Both the position numbers and the translations under genes were made by a program. A stretch of 23,110 bases of DNA from Bacteroidales bacterium (GTDB lineage: Bacteria; Bacteroidota; Bacteroidia; Bacteroidales; UBA932). Shown here piece after piece: positions 1 to 7,245 of the stretch. The notes under the pieces are model-generated. The model did no database searches, was not told where the DNA came from, and worked only from the letters and a program-made list of their open reading frames with translations. The DNA is taken from the NCBI GenBank assembly GCA_017548445.1, contig JAFYZZ010000038.1, positions 1 to 23,110 of the forward strand. Direction: 5' to 3'. Each line of letters opens with the position of its first letter. The first letter of the stretch is position 1.

Positions 1-1603
1 GCAGGCGCTGCAGGCGCTTGCTGCCGGGCCGGATGACCGGATCGGGACTGCCGGGCTGCGGTGCCACATAGCCGGCCAGGCCCTCCGCGAATCCGGCGGG
101 AGGGAGGCTGTTCCCGCGCGGTGAACGCAGCCAGAAGCCGTCCAGCGTGTCCTGGCGCGGATCGAAGTCCAGCTCGCCGGCGAAGGCCAGCGCCACCGCC
201 ATTTCGGGCGAGACGATGAACGCGTGCGTGTTCGGATTCCCGTCCGCACGCTTCGCGAAATTACGGTTGAAGCTGGTGACGATGGTATTGGCGCGCTCCG
301 GATCGTCCGTCCGGCGCTCCCACTGCCCGATGCAGGGCCCGCAGGCGTTCGCCATCACCGTCGCCCCTGCCTCGCGCAAGGTTCCCAGCAGGCCGTCCCG
401 CTCGGCGGTGGCCCGGATGCGCTCGCTGCCGGGGATGACCACCAGCTTCGCCTTCGGCTTCAGGCCGGCGTCCAGCGCATAACGTGCGACGGAAGCCGCC
501 CGTGCCAGGTCCTGGTAGGACGAATTGGTGCACGAGCCGATCAGGCTCACCTCCACCCGGTGCGGGAAGCGCTCCCGGGCCTGGCGGTCCTTCAGCGCAC
601 CCAGCGGACAGGCCGCGTCGGGGGTGTAAGGGCCGTTCACATAAGGTTCCAGCTCGGAAAGGTTGATCTGGATCAGTTCGTCGAAGAACTGCTCGGGATG
701 CGCCGTCACGGCATCGTCCGCACGCAGTTCGCCGCTGAGGGCGGCTGCCATCGCGGCCACTTCGGCGCGCCCGGTGGCCGCCAGATACTCCGCCGTATGC
801 ACCCCGAAAGGGAACACGGACGCGGTGGCGCCCACCTCCGCGCCCATATTGCAGATGGTGGCCCGGCCGGTGCAGGAGATGTTCTCCACCCCGGGGCCGA
901 AATATTCAAGGATGGCGTTGGTGCCGCCTTTGACCGTCAGCAGGCCGGCGATCTTGAGGATCACGTCCTTGGGCGAGGCCCATCCCTTCAGCGAACCCGT
1001 CAGGCGCACGCCGATCAGGCGCGGCATCCGCAGTTCCCAGGGCATCCCGGTCATCACGTCCACCGCGTCGGCGCCGCCCACGCCCACGGAGAGCATTCCC
1101 ATTCCGCCCGCGTTGGGCGTATGCGAATCCGTTCCCACCATCATTCCCCCCGGGAAGGCGTAATTCTCCAGCACGATCTGGTGGATAATGCCGGCACCGG
1201 GTTTCCAGAAGCCGATGCCGTAGCGCGCGGCCGCCGAAGAAAGGAACTCGTACACTTCCTCGTTGGCCTTCAGGGCCTCCGGCAGGTCTTCCTCCGCACC
1301 GTTGCGCGCGCAGATCAGATGGTCGCAATGGACGGTGGTGGGCACGCTCACGGCGTCGCGGCCCGTGCTCATAAACTGCAGCAGGGCCATCTGCGCCGTG
1401 GCGTCCTGCATCGCCACGCGGTCCGGCCGGAACTCGCCGAAATCCTCCAGGGCCTTCAGCGGGCGGAGGGCCTCGGAATCATACAGGTGGGAATAGAGAA
1501 TCTTCTCGGAAAACGTCAACGGGCGCCCCAGCGCCTTGCGCGCCGCGGCGACCCGCTGCCGGTATCCTCCGTAAAAGGATTTGACTACCTCCGGATCGAA
1601 CAT
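1..1603 (-). CDS. acn: Aconitate hydratase (mitochondrial-type aconitase), 5' part, cut by window edge
   Basis: Interconverts citrate and isocitrate through cis-aconitate using a [4Fe-4S] cluster in the cytoplasm. I translated the minus strand from the ATG at 1603-1601 and found no stop codon for 534 codons, so the N-terminal roughly two thirds of a protein usually near 750 residues is present. Family signatures of the mitochondrial-type enzyme are clear: [13 protein letters not shown] near residue 165, the GGADAVDVM stretch after it, and [19 protein letters not shown] further on. The three cluster cysteines are visible: C358 in SCTNSSY and C421 and C424 in ACGPCIGQ. The start is supported by a Bacteroidetes-type promoter about 35 bp upstream. 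It is divergent from the hydrogenase operon. Both encode iron-sulfur enzymes, so shared iron or redox control is possible but only inferred. The C-terminal swivel domain lies outside the window. Confidence 0.96.
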   Translation of the reverse strand, partial: MFDPEVVKSFYGGYRQRVAAARKALGRPLTFSEKILYSHLYDSEALRPLKALEDFGEFRPDRVAMQDATAQMALLQFMSTGRDAVSVPTTVHCDHLICARNGAEEDLPEALKANEEVYEFLSSAAARYGIGFWKPGAGIIHQIVLENYAFPGGMMVGTDSHTPNAGGMGMLSVGVGGADAVDVMTGMPWELRMPRLIGVRLTGSLKGWASPKDVILKIAGLLTVKGGTNAILEYFGPGVENISCTGRATICNMGAEVGATASVFPFGVHTAEYLAATGRAEVAAMAAALSGELRADDAVTAHPEQFFDELIQINLSELEPYVNGPYTPDAACPLGALKDRQARERFPHRVEVSLIGSCTNSSYQDLARAASVARYALDAGLKPKAKLVVIPGSERIRATAERDGLLGTLREAGATVMANACGPCIGQWERRTDDPERANTIVTSFNRNFAKRADGNPNTHAFIVSPEMAVALAFAGELDFDPRQDTLDGFWLRSPRGNSLPPAGFAEGLAGYVAPQPGSPDPVIRPGSKRLQRL

Positions 1604-1639
1604 AAGGATTAATACACTACTAACTAACTCTTACGTCCA

Positions 1640-1672
1640 CAAAGATAGTGAAAATTTTGATTAATAAAACAA
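1640..1672 (-). promoter_or_regulatory. Candidate promoter of aconitase
   Basis: On the minus strand TATCTTTG (1647-1640) matches the Bacteroidetes -7 consensus TAnnTTTG exactly. A TTG lies at 1672-1670, with a 22-bp spacer slightly longer than the usual 19-21. Transcription would start near 1633, giving a leader of about 30 nt before the ATG at 1603. Confidence 0.55.
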
Positions 1673-1818
1673 TTTTCGCCAAATAATTGATATTCAGGCG
1701 TCAAAAAGTTCGTAAAGGATTATTAATTCCTGTTTTTATTAATAATCGTTATCAATTTACGGCTGTTTGCTTACGATTTGCAACCCCGATGTCTCAACGT
1801 TTTTTCAAAGAAAAACAA

Positions 1819-1848
1819 TTGTTCTTTCAATGCTTTTTCGTAACTTAG
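1819..1848 (+). promoter_or_regulatory. Candidate promoter of the hydrogenase operon
   Basis: TTG at 1819-1821 is followed after 19 bp by TAACTTAG (1841-1848), one mismatch from TAnnTTTG. Transcription from about 1855 would give a leader near 77 nt, ending in a strong Shine-Dalgarno GGAGG at 1920-1924. Such ribosome sites are uncommon in Bacteroidota and may mark high expression. The -7 box is imperfect, so the assignment is tentative. Confidence 0.45.
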
Positions 1849-1931
1849 CAAGCCAATATGCGATATGCATTTTTGCCGGAATTTGACACTATTACATATT
1901 AACTTTTTCTCAAATCATTGGAGGATACCTA

Positions 1932-2321
1932 ATGAACAAAATCAAAAATCTCGCGGAGCTCCGCAAGATCAAAGAAGGAATGCAAGGCAGGATGTCGATG
2001 CGTGAAAACAGCGACTCCTCCGAAGCCATCATCCAAATCAAGGTCGGTATGGCCACCAGCGGTATCGCCTCGGGTGCTAAAGAGACCATGAACTACCTCA
2101 TCACCGAACTGGACAAGCGCCAGATCAAGGCGCTCGTGATGCAGGTGGGCGATATGGGCTACAGCTACGCCGAGCCTACCGTCGAGGTCACCATCCCCGG
2201 CAAGGATCCCGTCGTCTTCGGCGACGTCAAGATTCCCCGTGCCAAGGAAATCATCGAGAAGTACATCATCGGAGGTGAACTGATCGAGGGCATCCTGCCG
2301 GCCAATTACCGTTCCATCTAA
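1932..2321 (+). CDS. HndB-like thioredoxin-fold '(2Fe-2S) ferredoxin domain' protein lacking cysteines
   Basis: A 129-residue cytoplasmic protein heading the hydrogenase operon. It resembles the small thioredoxin-like ferredoxin subunit found with NAD(P)-linked [FeFe] hydrogenases (HndB of Hnd-type enzymes, TM1420-like proteins). The recognisable core is KVGMATSGIASGA near residues 38-50 and GDMGYSYAEPTVEV near 73-86. Family members, as I recall them, carry Cys in the ATCGIA position and in a TGCxGxC motif; here these are Ser, Asp and Ser, and the whole protein has no cysteine. It therefore cannot bind a [2Fe-2S] cluster by Cys ligation and more likely plays a structural or regulatory part. 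The ATG follows a GGAGG at seven bases' spacing. HydB begins 16 bp downstream, so the two are almost surely co-transcribed. Confidence 0.8.
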   Translation: MNKIKNLAELRKIKEGMQGRMSMRENSDSSEAIIQIKVGMATSGIASGAKETMNYLITELDKRQIKALVMQVGDMGYSYAEPTVEVTIPGKDPVVFGDVKIPRAKEIIEKYIIGGELIEGILPANYRSI

Positions 2322-2337
2322 CCACCCGCAAGCGAGT

Positions 2338-4131
2338 ATGTCCGTCAAAATGCATATCCTGGTTTGCGGTGGTACAGGTTGCACCGCAAACGCCAGCCGT
2401 GACGTCATCGAAGCGCTCAACAACGAGCTCGTGGCCCACGACCTGACCGATTTCGCGAAAGTGGTCGTCACCGGCTGCTTCGGTTTCTGCGAAAGGGGTC
2501 CCATCGTCAAGATCATTCCCGACAACACTTTCTATACCCAGGTGAAGCCCTCCGACGCCAAGGAAATCATCGAAGAGCACATCATCAAGGGAAGGAAGGT
2601 CCATCGCCTTCTCTATGTCGCTCCCGACACCAACGAGAGCGTGTCCGACTCCAAGCATATGGAGTTCTACAAGAAGCAGCTCCGCATCGCCCTGCGCAAC
2701 TGCGGTTTCATCGATCCCGAGAACATCGACGAAGCCATCGCGCGCGACGGCTATGCCGCCCTGGGCAAGTGCCTCACCGAAATGACCCCGGAACAGGTCA
2801 TCGCCGAAGTCAAGAAGTCCGGCCTCCGCGGCCGCGGCGGCGCAGGCTTCCCGACCGGCCTGAAGTGGGAGATCGCTTCCAAGAGCCGCGTGGGCGAGCA
2901 GAAGTACGTGGTCTGCAACGCCGACGAAGGCGACCCGGGCGCATTTATGGACCGTTCTCTCCTCGAGGGCGACCCTCACTCCATCCTCGAGGCAATGGCC
3001 ATCTGCGGCTACTGCATCGGCGCCAGCAAGGGTCTCATCTACATCCGCGCCGAGTATCCGCTTGCCATCCACCGTCTCCAGATCGCCATCAAGCAGGCTG
3101 AAGACTACGGGCTCCTGGGCAAGAACATTCTCGGCACCGGCTTCGACTTCGACATCGAGCTCCGCTACGGCGCAGGCGCCTTCGTCTGCGGCGAGGAAAC
3201 GGCCCTGATCCACTCGATGGAAGGCAAGCGCGGCGAACCGACCTTCAAACCGCCGTTCCCCGCCCAGTCCGGTTACCTCGAGAAACCGACCAACGTCAAC
3301 AACGTCGAGACCTACGCCAACATCCCCGTCATCATCAACAAGGGCGCCGACTGGTTCGCCAGCATCGGCACCGAGAAGTCCAAGGGCACCAAGGTCTTCG
3401 CCCTCGCCGGCAAGATCAACAACGTGGGCCTCATCGAGGTCCCGATGGGCATCACCCTGCGCGAAATCATCTACGAGATCGGCGGCGGCATCAAGGGAGG
3501 CAAGAAGTTCAAGGCCGTCCAGACGGGCGGTCCTTCCGGCGGCTGCCTCACCGAGAAGCACCTCGACACCCCGATCGACTACGACAGCCTCGTCGCGGCC
3601 GGTTCGATGATGGGTTCCGGCGGTATGATCGTGATGGACGAGGACGACTGTATGGTCGCCATCGCCAAGTTCTACCTGGGCTTCACCGTGGACGAGTCCT
3701 GCGGCAAGTGCACCCCGTGCCGCGTGGGCAACAAGCGTCTCCACGAAATCCTCACCAAGATCACCGAGGGCAAGGGCACGATGGAAGACCTCGAGGAACT
3801 CAAGAACCTCTCGGCCGTCATCAAGGACACCGCCCTCTGCGGCCTCGGCCAGACCTCCCCGAACCCCGTTCTCTCCACGATCAACAACTTCTGGGACGAA
3901 TATGTCGAGCACGTCACGGAGAAGAAGTGCCGCGCCGGCCAGTGCAAGGCCCTGAAGAAGTATGTCATCGATCCCGACAAGTGCAAGGGCTGTACTGCCT
4001 GCGCAAGGGCGTGCCCCGTCGGCGCCATCACCGGCACCGTCAAGAACCCGCACGTCATTGACCAGGACAAGTGCATCAAGTGCGGCACCTGCATCGAGAA
4101 GTGCAAATTCGGCGCTGTCGAACTTAAATAA
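2338..4131 (+). CDS. hydB: Electron-bifurcating [FeFe] hydrogenase, NuoF-like flavin subunit HydB
   Basis: Flavin subunit that exchanges electrons with NAD(H) in the HydABC complex and is the likely bifurcation site. Domains in order over 597 residues: an N-terminal thioredoxin-like [2Fe-2S] domain with C10, C15, C47 and C51; a NuoF core with the FMN-binding GRGGAGFPTGLKW near residue 162, CNADEGDPGAF after it and GAGAFVCGEETAL near 280; the NuoF [4Fe-4S] motif ESCGKCTPCR near 452-461 with a fourth Cys in TALCGLGQ near 501; and a C-terminal bacterial ferredoxin domain with two CxxCxxCxxxC motifs from about residue 548 to the end. This is the architecture of HydB/HndC proteins. The N-terminal domain keeps its cysteines, unlike the preceding gene. 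HydA follows after 14 bp with a GGGAGG ribosome site at 4132-4137. Confidence 0.96.
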   Translation: MSVKMHILVCGGTGCTANASRDVIEALNNELVAHDLTDFAKVVVTGCFGFCERGPIVKIIPDNTFYTQVKPSDAKEIIEEHIIKGRKVHRLLYVAPDTNESVSDSKHMEFYKKQLRIALRNCGFIDPENIDEAIARDGYAALGKCLTEMTPEQVIAEVKKSGLRGRGGAGFPTGLKWEIASKSRVGEQKYVVCNADEGDPGAFMDRSLLEGDPHSILEAMAICGYCIGASKGLIYIRAEYPLAIHRLQIAIKQAEDYGLLGKNILGTGFDFDIELRYGAGAFVCGEETALIHSMEGKRGEPTFKPPFPAQSGYLEKPTNVNNVETYANIPVIINKGADWFASIGTEKSKGTKVFALAGKINNVGLIEVPMGITLREIIYEIGGGIKGGKKFKAVQTGGPSGGCLTEKHLDTPIDYDSLVAAGSMMGSGGMIVMDEDDCMVAIAKFYLGFTVDESCGKCTPCRVGNKRLHEILTKITEGKGTMEDLEELKNLSAVIKDTALCGLGQTSPNPVLSTINNFWDEYVEHVTEKKCRAGQCKALKKYVIDPDKCKGCTACARACPVGAITGTVKNPHVIDQDKCIKCGTCIEKCKFGAVELK

Positions 4132-4145
4132 GGGAGGAATCAGAT

Positions 4146-5921
4146 ATGGATACGATCAAATTGACTATAGACAACAGGGCAGTGGAAGTACCCAAGGGTA
4201 CTACTATCTTGAAAGCTGCCGAACAGATGGGTATCAGAATTCCCACCCTCTGTAATTTCGAACTCGACGGCCTCGCCCTCAAGAACCATCCGGGCGGCTG
4301 CCGCATCTGCGTGGTCGAGGTGGTGGGCCGCAGGAACCTGGCTCCCGCCTGTATCACGGAGTGTATGCAGGATATGGTCGTCAAGACCAATTCCCCGCGC
4401 GCCATCAACGCCCGCAGGACCGTCCTCGAGCTGATGCTCAGCGACCACCCGAACGACTGCCTCCAGTGCCCCAAGAACGGCAAGTGCGAGCTGCAGGCCC
4501 TGGCCGCCGATATGGGCATCCGCGAGATTCCCTACAAGGGAGTCCAGTCCGAGTACCCCATCGAGCTCTCGCCGGCGATCGTCCGCGACGCCAACAAGTG
4601 CATTATGTGCCGCCGCTGCGAGTCCGTGTGCCACGAGTACCAGAGCGTCGGCGCCATCGGTGCCGTCGAGAGAGGCTTCCCCGCCGTGGTTTCCACCGCG
4701 TTCGGCAAGAACCTCCTCGACACCAACTGCGTCTTCTGCGGCCAGTGCATCGCGGTCTGCCCCGTGGGCGCCCTCTCCGAAGTGGACAACACCGGCAAGA
4801 TCCTGCGCGACATCGCCAATCCGGACGTCAAGACCTGCGTCCAGGTGGCTCCCGCCGTGCGTGTAGCCCTCGGCGAAGAGTTCGGAATGCCCGCCGGCAG
4901 CATCGTCACCGGCAAGATTGCAGCCGCGCTCAAGGCCATCGGCTTCGACTACGTGTTCGACACCGACTGGTCCGCGGACCTTACCATTATGGAGGAAGGC
5001 ACCGAAGCCATCAGCCGTTTCAAGGCATTCCTCTCCGGCGACAAGGACGTCAAGATCCCTATTATGACTTCCTGCTGCCCCGCCTGGGTCAACTTCTACG
5101 AGAAGTTCTATCCCGAGCTCCGCGAGTATCCTTCCACCGCCAAGTCCCCGCAGGGTATGTTCGGCGCCACCGTGAAGACCTATTTCGCGGACAAGATCGG
5201 CGTGCCCCGCGAGAAACTGATCTGCGTGTCCGTGATGCCTTGCGTCGCCAAGAAATACGAGACCCAGCGTGAGGAACTCGGCGCGAACGGCGATCCGGAC
5301 GTGAACTATTCCATCACGACCCGCGAGCTCGCCCGCCTGATCAAGATCTGCAACATCGACTTCGCCAACCTCCCGGAGGCCGAGTTCGACTCGCCGCTGG
5401 GCGCTTCCACCGGTGCTGCCGTCATCTTCGGCGCCACCGGCGGCGTAATGGAGGCGGCGCTCCGTACGGCCTACGAGGTCCTGACCGGCAAGACCCTTCC
5501 GAAGATCGACTTCGAGGAAGTCCGCGGTCTGGACGGCGTCCGCGAGGCCACGATTCCCATTCCGGGCGTGATCGACCTCAAGGTGGCCATCGTCTACGGT
5601 CTGAAGAACGCGCGCGGCATTATGGAGCAGATCAAGGCAGGCGACTGCCCGTACCACTTCGTGGAAGTGATGGCCTGCCCGGGCGGCTGCATCGACGGCG
5701 CCGGCCAGCCTTATCACCACGGCGACGCATCCATCATCCGGGCGCGCCACGCGGCCATCTACGAAGCCGACCGGAGAATGCCTCTCCGCAAATCGCACGA
5801 GAATCCCGAGATCCAGGCGATCTACAAGGAGTTCTACGGCGAGCCTTGCTCCGAGAAGTCGCACCACCTGCTTCACACGCACTACTTCGACAAGAAAATC
5901 AAGTTTGACCTCGAAAAATAA
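4146..5921 (+). CDS. hydA: [FeFe] hydrogenase catalytic subunit HydA
   Basis: Catalytic subunit that evolves or oxidises H2 at an H-cluster in the cytoplasm. Over 591 residues it has a NuoG-like N-terminal [2Fe-2S] domain (Cys in TLCNFE, GGCRICVVE, APACITEC), a His-ligated [4Fe-4S] motif HPNDCLQCPKNGKC near residue 99, two further [4Fe-4S] motifs (CIMCRRCESVC near 152, CVFCGQCIAVCP near 195), the H-cluster domain and the small-subunit domain at the C-terminus. All three signatures are canonical: TSCCPAW with relay C310 and ligand C311, MPCVAKKYE with C366, and EVMACPGGC with C511 and C515. Length and domain order match HydA of trimeric NAD-linked bifurcating enzymes. There is no extra C-terminal [2Fe-2S] domain. 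HydC starts 7 bp after the stop. Confidence 0.97.
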   Translation: MDTIKLTIDNRAVEVPKGTTILKAAEQMGIRIPTLCNFELDGLALKNHPGGCRICVVEVVGRRNLAPACITECMQDMVVKTNSPRAINARRTVLELMLSDHPNDCLQCPKNGKCELQALAADMGIREIPYKGVQSEYPIELSPAIVRDANKCIMCRRCESVCHEYQSVGAIGAVERGFPAVVSTAFGKNLLDTNCVFCGQCIAVCPVGALSEVDNTGKILRDIANPDVKTCVQVAPAVRVALGEEFGMPAGSIVTGKIAAALKAIGFDYVFDTDWSADLTIMEEGTEAISRFKAFLSGDKDVKIPIMTSCCPAWVNFYEKFYPELREYPSTAKSPQGMFGATVKTYFADKIGVPREKLICVSVMPCVAKKYETQREELGANGDPDVNYSITTRELARLIKICNIDFANLPEAEFDSPLGASTGAAVIFGATGGVMEAALRTAYEVLTGKTLPKIDFEEVRGLDGVREATIPIPGVIDLKVAIVYGLKNARGIMEQIKAGDCPYHFVEVMACPGGCIDGAGQPYHHGDASIIRARHAAIYEADRRMPLRKSHENPEIQAIYKEFYGEPCSEKSHHLLHTHYFDKKIKFDLEK

Positions 5922-5928
5922 TTGAGAT

Positions 5929-6414
5929 ATGTGTGGACCCCAGATAAAAATCAGTGAAGCCAATTACCTCAAGATCAAGGAAATCTGCGCTTCCTTCAAC
6001 AATAACCCGGGCGAGCTGATCAATGTCCTGCACAAGACGCAGGAGCACTTCGGCTATCTTCCCGAGGAAGTCCAGCAGGTCGTGGCGGACTGCCTCGGAA
6101 TCCCTGTCGGACGGGTTTACGGCGTCGTGTCCTTCTACAGCTTCTTCACGATGAAGCCCAAGGGCAAATACGCCATCTCCGTCTGCCTCGGCACCGCCTG
6201 CTACGTCAAGGGCGCCGAGAAGATCCTCGATGCACTCAAGAGCGAGCTCAAGATTTCCGAGGGCGGCGTCACCGAGGACGGCAAGTTCTCCCTCGACGTC
6301 CTGCGCTGCGTGGGCGCGTGCGGTCTTGCGCCGGTGATGACCATCAACGGCAAGACCTACGGCCGCCTCGTTCCCGAGCGCATCAAGGAAATCCTTGCCG
6401 AGTACGCTGACTAA
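5929..6414 (+). CDS. hydC: Electron-bifurcating [FeFe] hydrogenase, NuoE-like subunit HydC
   Basis: The 161-residue NuoE-type thioredoxin-like [2Fe-2S] subunit that binds next to HydB and carries electrons within the complex. The N-terminal helical part (INVLHKTQEHFGYLPEEVQ) and the VSFYSFF segment are typical of NuoE. The cluster cysteines are in CLGTACYVKGA and in CVGACGLAP, giving the CxxxxC and CxxxC spacing of this family. The length matches NuoE/HydC. The ATG is 7 bp after the hydA stop. A strong hairpin follows in the gap before the next gene, so this is the last structural subunit and may also be the end of the most abundant transcript. Confidence 0.95.
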   Translation: MCGPQIKISEANYLKIKEICASFNNNPGELINVLHKTQEHFGYLPEEVQQVVADCLGIPVGRVYGVVSFYSFFTMKPKGKYAISVCLGTACYVKGAEKILDALKSELKISEGGVTEDGKFSLDVLRCVGACGLAPVMTINGKTYGRLVPERIKEILAEYAD

Positions 6415-6436
6415 GGCACCCCTGTAGCAAACTTTT

Positions 6437-6464
6437 CGGGCCGGCCCTTACCAGAGCCGGCCCG
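6437..6464 (+). promoter_or_regulatory. GC-rich hairpin between hydC and the accessory cassette
   Basis: CGGGCCGGC (6437-6445) and GCCGGCCCG (6456-6464) form a perfect 9-bp stem around a 10-nt loop. Flanking TTT and GAAA could extend the stem past a one-base bulge. No U-tract follows, so it is a poor intrinsic terminator. It could stabilise the 3' end of the hydABC mRNA or lower readthrough into the downstream genes. The stem is observed; the role is inferred. Confidence 0.6.
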
Positions 6465-6480
6465 TGAAATTCCATAGAAA

Positions 6481-6825
6481 ATGACTATCAAGGAAATCGC
6501 AAGACTTGTGGACGGGGAGATCGTCGGAGCTCCCGCCGATGATGAATACAACGTGGAGAAGGCCTTCGCTTCCGACCTGATGAGCGACGTGCTCCGTTCC
6601 CATATGGACGACACCGTCCTGATCACCGGCCTGTGCAACAACCAGACGATGCGCACCTCGGAAATGTCCGACCTGCGCGTGGTAATCATCGGACGCGACA
6701 AGCAGCCCGACGAGGATATGCTCGAACTCGCCGAAGACCTCGAGATCACCCTCATCAAATCCAAGTACAGCATCTTCAAAATCAGCGGCATCCTGTACGG
6801 TGCCGGCATCCAGCCCCTTTATTGA
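6481..6825 (+). CDS. DRTGG-domain-like protein (first paralogue)
   Basis: A 114-residue soluble protein without signal peptide or membrane segment. It resembles the small stand-alone DRTGG-domain proteins that accompany [FeFe] hydrogenase genes. Visible features are the N-terminal TIKEIARLV helix, FASDLMSDVLRS near residues 29-40 and QPDEDMLELAEDLEI near 75-90. It shares ASDLxSDV and PDEDMLE with the gene at 8611, so the two are paralogues flanking the H-cluster-like protein. DRTGG domains also occur in phosphotransacetylase-like and CBS-containing proteins, and their ligand is not firmly known. It begins 16 bp after the hairpin, and its stop lies 2 bp before the next ATG, so translation is probably coupled. 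The molecular function is unknown. Confidence 0.75.
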   Translation: MTIKEIARLVDGEIVGAPADDEYNVEKAFASDLMSDVLRSHMDDTVLITGLCNNQTMRTSEMSDLRVVIIGRDKQPDEDMLELAEDLEITLIKSKYSIFKISGILYGAGIQPLY

Positions 6826-6827
6826 CA

Positions 6828-7241
6828 ATGCATTACACGTTTGACATAGAGCGCGGGAACTTCACCGATGCCGGCCAGGCCTCCAGCAGCGTCAAGCGCA
6901 TCCTCAAGCAGCTTGGCGTGGCTCCGCCCAACATCAAGCGTACCGTGGTGGCGCTTTTCGAAGCCGAGATCAACGCCATCGCGCACGCTTACGGCGGCAA
7001 GATCGACATCGACATCGACGACGGGAAGATCGTGATGGTCGTGGCGGACCAGGGGCCCGGCATTCCCAACGTCGATCTCGCGATGCAGGAAGGCTGGTCC
7101 ACCGCCTCGCCGCAGGTCCGCGAAATGGGCTACGGCGCCGGAATGGGCCTGCCCAACATCAAGAAGAACACCGACGAGCTCAGGATCGACACCGAAGTGG
7201 GCGTCGGGACCACCCTTACAATGACCGTTTATTTCGCCTGA
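6828..7241 (+). CDS. RsbW/anti-sigma-factor-like ATP-binding protein (HATPase_c)
   Basis: A 137-residue GHKL-fold protein resembling anti-sigma regulatory or serine/threonine kinases of the RsbW/SpoIIAB/RsbT type. The N box is EAEINAIAHAYGG (near residues 43-55), the G1 box DQGPGIP (near 76), and the G2 box GYGAGMGLPNIKK (near 100). I start it at 6828, 2 bp after the preceding stop, because the N-terminal MHYTFDIERGNF fits the usual first beta strand; the reading frame is open further upstream, but only as an overlap with the preceding gene. No receiver, dimerisation or sensor domain is attached, so it must act on a partner protein. No STAS anti-anti-sigma or sigma factor lies nearby. It likely phosphorylates or binds another product of this cassette, which is an inference from context. 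Confidence 0.85.
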   Translation: MHYTFDIERGNFTDAGQASSSVKRILKQLGVAPPNIKRTVVALFEAEINAIAHAYGGKIDIDIDDGKIVMVVADQGPGIPNVDLAMQEGWSTASPQVREMGYGAGMGLPNIKKNTDELRIDTEVGVGTTLTMTVYFA

Positions 7242-7245
7242 CGCC

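Larger units (their letters stand above)
1604..1931. other. AT-rich divergent intergenic region, aconitase / hydrogenase
   Basis: These 328 bp separate two divergent genes and are far richer in A and T than the surrounding coding DNA. I see one candidate promoter on each strand, a loosely Fur-like stretch at 1735-1753, and no convincing open reading frame, tRNA or small RNA. The rest, about 1675-1815, holds nothing I can name. Confidence 0.7.

Noticed and set aside
224..1612. 462-codon plus-strand frame over the aconitase region
   Set aside because: The minus strand encodes an unmistakable aconitase without a stop codon; the plus frame shows only His/Arg/Gly-rich shadow sequence.
2266..4053. 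595-codon open frame antisense to hydB
   Set aside because: It mirrors hydB over nearly its whole length, its protein is low-complexity (Asp, Gly, Ala, Val-rich) with no family motif, and it follows from strong GC codon bias on the true strand.
4140..5963. 607-codon open frame antisense to hydA
   Set aside because: Shadow of hydA with no recognisable domain; hydA on the plus strand has all canonical motifs.
6633..6827. Upstream extension of the RsbW-like ATPase frame
   Set aside because: It overlaps the DRTGG-like gene in another frame; the ATG at 6828 gives the usual family N-terminus.
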